Positions 60,956 to 64,000 of a stretch of 64,000 bases of DNA are shown one piece after another; position 1 is the first letter of the stretch, and every line of letters starts with the position of its first letter. Origin of the DNA: Cedecea lapagei (lineage in GTDB: Bacteria; Pseudomonadota; Gammaproteobacteria; Enterobacterales; Enterobacteriaceae). The position numbers were made by a program, and so were the translations under genes. The notes beneath the pieces are model-generated. The model was not told where the DNA came from and searched no databases. It saw only the letters and a list, made by a program, of their open reading frames with translations. Location: positions 3,286,001 through 3,350,000 of the forward strand of contig NZ_LR134201.1 of NCBI RefSeq assembly GCF_900635955.1, given 5' to 3'.

Positions 60956-62161
60956 ATGGGTAAGCAAAAACGGTGGGCAGGCGTCTGCGTCGCAGCAGCC
61001 TTACTGGCAGCATGTTCGTCAAATGATGATAGCCAGCAGCCGGTTAATCAGCCGCCGCAGCCGGTGGTATGCAATGGTCCAGTCGTGGAAATCAGCGGCG
61101 CGGAGCCACGCTATGAACCGCTGAATCCGTCGGCCAATCAGGATTATCAGAACAACGGCAAAAGCTACAAGATTGTTCAGAACCCGGCAAACTTCAGCCA
61201 GTCTGGCTTCGCGGCCATCTATGACGCCGAGCCGGGTAGCAACCTGACCGCCTCGGGCGAAGCGTTTGATCCCAACGCGCTCACCGCCGCGCATCCGACG
61301 CTGCCAATCCCAAGCTACGCGCGAATCACCAACCTCGCGAATGGCCGCATGATTGTGGTACGTATCAACGATCGCGGCCCTTACGGCAACGACCGGGTGA
61401 TCTCCCTTTCCCGCGCTGCGGCGGACAGGTTAAACACTTCGAACAATACCAAAGTGCGTATCGACCCTATTATCGTCGCCCAGGATGGCACGATGTCCGG
61501 CCCGGGCACCGCCTGTACCACTATCGCAAAACAAACCTATGCTCTGCCGGCACGCCCGGATCTTAGCGGCGGCATGGGAAGCGTATCCTCCCCTGCCCAG
61601 CCAGCGGCACCTCAGGGTGACGTACGCGCTATCAGCAACGCCACGCTGCAAAGCGCGGATGCTACCGGCGCGCCGGTTCAGAGCAGCGGTTTTCTCGGCG
61701 CGCCAACGCCGCTGGCAGCAGGCGTGATAGAAACGCCGGATAGCCCTGCAGCCGCAGCGCCAGCTGCACAGCAGGCAGCCGCTGCAACGCCGACCCCGCC
61801 AGTCGCCCCACAGCCGGCGCCTATCGTTGAACAGCCTGCGCCTGCCGTTGCCGCACCAGTCACGGCACCCGGCTCTGTCCAGGGCCACGTGCAGCGTAGC
61901 GCGGCGGCAACCAGCACCCCAGCCAGCAGCGGTCGTTATGTTGTTCAGGTGGGCGCCGTCAGCGACGGCTCACGCGCCAGCCAGTGGCAGCAGAAGCTGA
62001 GCAAGCAGTTTGGCGTCCCGGGCGCAGTTTCCCATAACGGTGCGGTTTATCGCGTTCAGCTTGGCCCGTTCAGCAGCCGCAATGAGGCTGCCGCCCTGCA
62101 GCAGCGCCTGATGTCGGAAGCGCAGCAGCAGTCCTTTGTGACCAACGCACCGTCTATGTAA
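60956..62161 (+). CDS. rlpA: Septal-ring rare lipoprotein A (lytic transglycosylase)
   Basis: RlpA is an outer-membrane lipoprotein with a double-psi beta-barrel (DPBB) domain and C-terminal SPOR domain that binds denuded septal glycan. I use the ATG at 60956 (MGKQKRWAGVCVAAALLAAC), with GAGGTG 5 bp upstream, rather than the ATG at 60944; lipobox is LLAAC. The DPBB segment has ASGEAFDPNALTAAHPTLP and VRINDRGPYGNDR. The SPOR domain is the last about 75 residues. At 401 residues it is about 40 longer than E. coli, from an expanded Ala/Pro linker. Confidence 0.95.
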   Translation: MGKQKRWAGVCVAAALLAACSSNDDSQQPVNQPPQPVVCNGPVVEISGAEPRYEPLNPSANQDYQNNGKSYKIVQNPANFSQSGFAAIYDAEPGSNLTASGEAFDPNALTAAHPTLPIPSYARITNLANGRMIVVRINDRGPYGNDRVISLSRAAADRLNTSNNTKVRIDPIIVAQDGTMSGPGTACTTIAKQTYALPARPDLSGGMGSVSSPAQPAAPQGDVRAISNATLQSADATGAPVQSSGFLGAPTPLAAGVIETPDSPAAAAPAAQQAAAATPTPPVAPQPAPIVEQPAPAVAAPVTAPGSVQGHVQRSAAATSTPASSGRYVVQVGAVSDGSRASQWQQKLSKQFGVPGAVSHNGAVYRVQLGPFSSRNEAAALQQRLMSEAQQQSFVTNAPSM

Positions 62162-62232
62162 AACCATGACTGGCATATTTCTTTCCCGTAAGTTTGTGTA
62201 AAGGTCATTAACAAACTCACGTGCAAAGTGGG

Positions 62233-62261
62233 ATGCCAGTCAAAAATGCTTTTGCTATAGT
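62233..62261 (+). promoter_or_regulatory. Candidate dacA promoter
   Basis: ATGCCA (62233-62238), 17 bp, TATAGT (62256-62261), about 45 bp before the dacA ATG. Confidence 0.5.
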
Positions 62262-62304
62262 AAGGCACTTTTTTTAATTCCATCACGGACGTCGTAGTTT
62301 CATC

Positions 62305-63516
62305 ATGAATACAGCTCTTTCTGCACGTTTTGTTAAGCGCCTGGCGCTCACCTCGGCTCTCGCCTTCGCGGCCATGGCCTCTGCTCAAGCTGACGACCTC
62401 AATATTAAAACCATGATCCCGGGCGTCCCGCAGATTGATGCAGAAGCGTATATCCTGATCGACTACAACTCAGGCAAAGTGCTGGCCGAATCCAACGCCG
62501 ACGCGCGTCGCGACCCGGCAAGCCTTACCAAAATGATGACCAGCTACGTTATCGGCCAGGCGATGAAAGCCGGCAAATTCGATGACAATGCGATGGTTAC
62601 CATCGGCAAAGATGCCTGGGCCACCGGTAACCCGGTGTTTAAAGGCTCCTCCCTGATGTTCCTGCAGCCAGGTATGCAGGTGCCGGTCAACAAGCTGGTG
62701 CGCGGCATCAACCTGCAGTCCGGTAACGATGCCTGTGTGGCGATGGCCGACTTCGTCGCCGGCAGCCAGGATGCCTTCGTTAGCCTGATGAACAGCTACG
62801 TTTCCGCCCTCGGCCTGAAAAACACCCACTTCCAGACCGTGCATGGCCTGGATGCAGAAGGCCAGTACAGCTCTGCGCGTGACATGGCGCTGATCGGCCA
62901 GGCGCTGATCCGCGACGTCCCGAACGAATACGCAATCTACAAAGAGAAAGAGTTCACCTTCAATAACATCCGTCAGACCAACCGTAACGGCCTGCTGTGG
63001 GATACCAGCCTCAACGTGGACGGGATCAAAACCGGCCACACGGATGCCGCAGGCTATAACCTCGTGGCTTCCGCAACCGAAGGCCAGATGCGTCTGATCT
63101 CAGCGGTACTCGGCGGTCACACCTACAAAGGGCGTGAGACCGAGAGCAAAAAGCTGCTGACCTGGGGCTTCCGCTTCTTTGAAACCGTTTCTCCGCTGAA
63201 AGCCGGGAAAGAGTTCGCCTCCGAGCCAGCCTGGTTTGGCGATAACGACCGTGCATCCCTCGGCGTGGATAAAGACGTCTATCTGACCATTCCTCGTGGG
63301 CGCATGAAGGATCTCAAGGCAAGCTACGTGCTGACCACCCCTGAGCTGCATGCCCCGCTGCAGAAAAACCAGGTTGTTGGCACCATTAACTTCCAGCTGG
63401 ATGGCAAAACTATCGAGCAGCGTCCGCTGGTCGTACTGCAGGAAATGCCGGAAGGGAATTTCTTCAGCCGAATCATCGATTACATCAAGCTGATGTTCCA
63501 CCACTGGTTCGGTTAA
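62305..63516 (+). CDS. dacA: D-alanyl-D-alanine carboxypeptidase DacA (PBP5)
   Basis: PBP5 trims the terminal D-Ala of peptidoglycan pentapeptides and maintains cell shape. The precursor has 403 residues, as in E. coli. The signal peptide is cleaved after about residue 29 (SAQADD). SxxK is S73-L-T-K76 (Ser44 of the mature enzyme), with SGN in LQSGNDAC and KTG in GIKTGHTDAAG. The C-terminal amphipathic anchor FFSRIIDYIKLMFHHWFG is present. Confidence 0.98.
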   Translation: MNTALSARFVKRLALTSALAFAAMASAQADDLNIKTMIPGVPQIDAEAYILIDYNSGKVLAESNADARRDPASLTKMMTSYVIGQAMKAGKFDDNAMVTIGKDAWATGNPVFKGSSLMFLQPGMQVPVNKLVRGINLQSGNDACVAMADFVAGSQDAFVSLMNSYVSALGLKNTHFQTVHGLDAEGQYSSARDMALIGQALIRDVPNEYAIYKEKEFTFNNIRQTNRNGLLWDTSLNVDGIKTGHTDAAGYNLVASATEGQMRLISAVLGGHTYKGRETESKKLLTWGFRFFETVSPLKAGKEFASEPAWFGDNDRASLGVDKDVYLTIPRGRMKDLKASYVLTTPELHAPLQKNQVVGTINFQLDGKTIEQRPLVVLQEMPEGNFFSRIIDYIKLMFHHWFG

Positions 63517-63569
63517 TTATCGAACACTTGAAAGTGTCTAACTTGACCCCATATACTTAGCATCAAAGC

Positions 63570-63599
63570 AACTCCCGCCCGCTGGCGGGAGTTATTATT
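63570..63599 (+). terminator. dacA terminator
   Basis: AACTCCCGCC-cgct-GGCGGGAGTT, 10-bp perfect stem followed by ATTATT, 54 bp after the dacA stop. Its right half recurs at 63729-63744. Confidence 0.8.
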
Positions 63600-63750
63600 G
63601 ATAACAAACGGCCGAAAAACGTGGTTTTCGACCGTTTGGGGCAGACCAGAAAATCCGATTCTTTGTTTACAGAAGTCCGGTTTTCAGACGCTGAACCACA
63701 GTTGAGTTCACCCGTAATCCTACTCCCTCCCGCTGGCGGGAGTTAATATT
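63600..63750. other. Structured dacA-ybeD intergenic segment
   Basis: The segment contains a 13-position stem AAACGGCCGAAAA/TTTTCGACCGTTT (63606-63618 with 63625-63637, one mismatch), then a weaker GAAAATCCG/CGGTTTTC pairing near 63650-63685, and ends with a second copy of the terminator-like CTCCCGC-tg-GCGGGAG (63727-63742) followed by TTAATATTTTTAT. It could be a small RNA gene or a decayed repeat; nothing codes here. Confidence 0.5.
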
Positions 63751-63776
63751 TTTATTGCCGTAACGCTGGAGCTACC

Positions 63777-64000
63777 ATGAAAACCAAACTGAACGAACTG
63801 CTCGAATTCCCCACCTCTTTTACTTATAAAGTAATGGGGCAGGCGAAACCGGAGCTGGTTGATCTGGTCGTTGAGGTAGTGCAGCGCCATGCCCCTGGTG
63901 ACTACACCCCGCAGGTTAAACCAAGCAGCAAAGGGAACTACCACTCCGTTTCCATTACCATCAATGCTACCCACATTGAGCAGGTTGAAACGCTGTACGA
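63777..64000 (+). CDS. ybeD: UPF0250 protein YbeD (partial, runs off the right edge)
   Basis: YbeD is a small ferredoxin-like (ACT-related) fold protein of uncertain role. About 74 codons are visible of 87 in E. coli. The sequence MKTKLNELLEFPTSFTYKVM and GNYHSVSITINATHIEQVETL matches E. coli YbeD almost completely. GGAGCT precedes the ATG. In E. coli it lies between dacA and lipB. Confidence 0.95.
   Translation, partial: MKTKLNELLEFPTSFTYKVMGQAKPELVDLVVEVVQRHAPGDYTPQVKPSSKGNYHSVSITINATHIEQVETLY

Overview
The window is a stretch of enterobacterial chromosome (family Enterobacteriaceae, gamma-proteobacteria). Nearly every gene is recognisable as an Escherichia coli-type orthologue of nearly the same length, in the order of the E. 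coli sucA-to-ybeD interval (reversed). Several E. coli neighbours are absent: abrB, pxpA, dtpD, ybgA, rhsC, speF-potE, cobC and the ybeQ-hscC block. I cannot fix the genus from the sequence; an Enterobacter/Cedecea/Lelliottia-like lineage is plausible. There is no prophage, insertion sequence, CRISPR array or rRNA operon.

Layout. 1-7.1 kb: central carbon metabolism, with sucA (cut by the left edge), sdhCDAB, and divergent gltA. 7.2-11.8 kb: a compact minus-strand run phr-ybgI-pxpB-pxpC-nei, in which the 5-oxoprolinase genes lack pxpA. 12-20.3 kb: ybfA and the high-affinity potassium system kdpFABC-kdpDE behind a conserved KdpE box, then a one-domain EamA transporter. 20.8-25.8 kb: seqA-pgm, ybfF, ybfE, fldA and fur (with a small upstream frame). 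25.9-36.3 kb: an amino-sugar region, chiPQ, glnS, nagE and nagBACD, with recognisable NagC, CRP and ChiX sites. 36.7-39.3 kb: asnB and a seven-tRNA operon (Met-Leu-Gln-Gln-Met-Gln-Gln). 39.4-46.4 kb: ubiF, miaB and ybeZ-ybeY-corC-lnt. 46.4-50 kb: the glutamate/aspartate ABC transporter gltIJKL with SroC inside it, preceded by an excellent sigma-54 promoter and NtrC-type palindromes. 50-57.9 kb: rihA, ybeL, leuS-lptE-holA-nadD, rsfS-rlmH. 57.9-64 kb: the cell-elongation genes mrdA-mrdB-rlpA-dacA and the start of ybeD.

Most notable points. (1) nagC and lnt are each split by one extra base in a homopolymer (A5 at 35130-35134, G6 at 45024-45029). Because lnt is essential in E. coli, sequencing error is the first explanation, but a real nagC lesion would derepress the nag and chi genes described here. 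(2) The NagE EIIC domain does not look like E. coli NagE, whereas its EIIA domain does. (3) A sigma-54/NtrC control region precedes gltI. (4) pxpA is missing between pxpC and nei. (5) Several intergenic structures are unexplained: an 18-bp perfect palindrome beside the kdp promoter, a family of GGGAGAGGG palindromes, and a structured interval between dacA and ybeD. I found no wholly new multi-gene system; most of the window is core genome.
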